Source: Ilumatobacter sp. (GTDB taxonomy: Bacteria > Actinomycetota > Acidimicrobiia > Acidimicrobiales > Ilumatobacteraceae). Taken from it: 40,328 nucleotides of DNA. The notes under the pieces are model-generated. The model did no database searches. It was not told where the DNA came from and saw only the letters and a program-made list of their open reading frames with translations. This document shows positions 39,753 to 40,328 of this stretch, in pieces; the first letter of the stretch is position 1; the number at the start of each line of letters is the position of its first letter. The stretch lies in the NCBI GenBank assembly GCA_018666235.1, contig JABJAB010000058.1, forward strand, positions 1 through 40,328, in the 5' to 3' direction. A program made the translations under genes and the position numbers.

Positions 39753-39770
39753 ATGAGTGATATCAGGTGA
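39753..39770 (+). other. five-codon leader ORF coupled to dnaA
   Basis: ATGAGTGATATCAGGTGA encodes MSDIR and stops at 39768-39770, overlapping the dnaA GTG start (39767-39769) as GTGA. AGGAA lies 7 nt before its ATG, while the dnaA GTG has no good ribosome site of its own. dnaA may be translated by reinitiation from this mini-ORF. Confidence 0.45.
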
Positions 39771-40328
39771 GCGACGCCGATGACGTCTGGACGCAAGTCA
39801 CGTTGTTTCTGCGTTCGCAACTTGCAGAATCCGTCTGGTTCTCGACGTTTCAGGACGTCGTACCCCTTGAGTCCGGCCCTGAAACATTGCGGCTGCTTGC
39901 CCCAAGTGCGTACGTCCGTGACCGGATTCTGACGCGCTATCTCCCACTCGTGACCGACGCGCTCGACGAGGCCAATCAAGGACATCGCACCATTGACATC
40001 GAAGTCGCGACGAGCGATGCCGTTGCCGAAGTCCCAGATGTCATCGAGGCGGATCCGTTGATCGACACTGCGTCAGCCAGACATGAGTCGCCTTCAGCAC
40101 CGCTGCGTCCCGAGTCAATCGAGTCAACACGGATGAACGGTTCGTCGACGAACGGCGACCGCGTCGATGAAGCCGGCCTCAATCCGCGTTACACCTTCGA
40201 GGCTTTCGTGAAGGGAGCATCCAACCAATTCGCGTTGGCCGCAGCCCTGCGAGTCGCAGAAACACCTGGTAGATCATACAATCCGCTGTTCATCTACGGT
40301 TCTGCTGGTCTGGGTAAAACCCACCTAC
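39767..40328 (+). CDS. dnaA: chromosomal replication initiator DnaA, 5' part only
   Basis: About 187 residues are visible before the window ends. Domain I begins DDVWTQVTLFLRSQLAESVWFSTFQDVVPLESG, with RDRILTRYLPLVTDAL. Domain II is an unconserved linker (~85-135). Domain III starts at NPRYTFEAFVKGASNQFALAAALRVAE, followed by NPLFIYGSAGLGKTHL, the Walker A loop at residues 178-185. The start is GTG at 39767; ATG 39753 in another frame opens a five-codon leader. DnaA-ATP binds the boxes described upstream and opens the origin. The rest of the AAA+ domain and the DNA-binding domain IV lie outside. Confidence 0.95.
   Translation, partial: MSDADDVWTQVTLFLRSQLAESVWFSTFQDVVPLESGPETLRLLAPSAYVRDRILTRYLPLVTDALDEANQGHRTIDIEVATSDAVAEVPDVIEADPLIDTASARHESPSAPLRPESIESTRMNGSSTNGDRVDEAGLNPRYTFEAFVKGASNQFALAAALRVAETPGRSYNPLFIYGSAGLGKTHL

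Noticed and set aside
1..40328. Mobile elements, CRISPR arrays, rRNA genes
   Set aside because: No transposase or integrase motifs, no regularly spaced repeats and no rRNA-like sequence were seen on either strand.

Overview
The window is the left flank of the replication-initiation region of a high-GC actinobacterium. It runs up to the first ~187 codons of dnaA, which leaves the window at the right edge. The order jag-yidC-yidD-rnpA-rpmH-dnaA with parA/parB, rsmG, trxB/trxA, cwlM, an ECF sigma/anti-sigma pair, a DUF6049-like protein and a CCA-adding enzyme matches the Mycobacterium Rv3907c-dnaA block. DUF5318, SCO6745-family and SigR/RsrA-type genes also point to Actinobacteria. My inference is a deep-branching member such as class Acidimicrobiia (Ilumatobacter-like); this comes from gene content and style, not a database search. 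No rRNA, tRNA, CRISPR array or insertion sequence was seen.

Layout. 1-8.4 kb: accessory housekeeping genes (tilS end, membrane proteins, SigR/RsrA pair, MarR regulator, two hydrolases, a hotdog thioesterase, NnrE, a large AceE/transketolase-like enzyme). 8.4-11.6 kb: a linalool dehydratase/isomerase-like gene with two in-frame UGA codons, then a Nei/Fpg glycosylase and an SCO6745-family protein. 11.7-15.1 kb: dnaB-rplI-rpsR-ssb-rpsF, all on the minus strand. 15.3-21.2 kb: DUF192 and DUF5318 proteins, a methyltransferase, a KhtT/KhtU-like K+/H+ antiporter and a PAS-GGDEF-EAL protein. 21.3-33.3 kb: CCA-adding enzyme, GNAT, DUF6049-like secreted protein, DegV, a membrane Ser/Thr kinase, SigM-like sigma and anti-sigma, thioredoxin reductase, thioredoxin, CwlM. 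33.5-40.3 kb: parB, parA, two parS sites, rsmG, jag, yidC, yidD, rnpA, rpmH, dnaA.

Main discovery candidate: the minus-strand gene at 8442-9926 reads as one continuous protein of 494 residues only if two UGA codons, 9 codons apart, are translated. Both fall where the family has its two catalytic cysteines. Exactly 18 nt after the second UGA sits a hairpin with a GGUCU loop and a single bulged U, matching the loop and spacing of the E. coli fdhF SECIS element. This suggests an undescribed double-selenocysteine enzyme. Cysteine insertion at UGA is the main alternative and a recent pseudogene is much less likely.

Other points: a perfect SigR promoter (GGAAT-N18-GTT) lies before trxA, with its own SigR/RsrA pair in the same window. 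DnaA boxes occur before dnaB, between cwlM and parB, and before dnaA. The kinase looks like the detached, catalytically intact version of the pseudokinase tail of mycobacterial MurJ/MviN. A 24-codon remnant of a nucleotide-sugar dehydrogenase overlaps the 3' end of a hydrolase gene. Many genes appear leaderless, with a TAnnnT -10 box 6-9 nt before the start codon; I used this to choose several starts.
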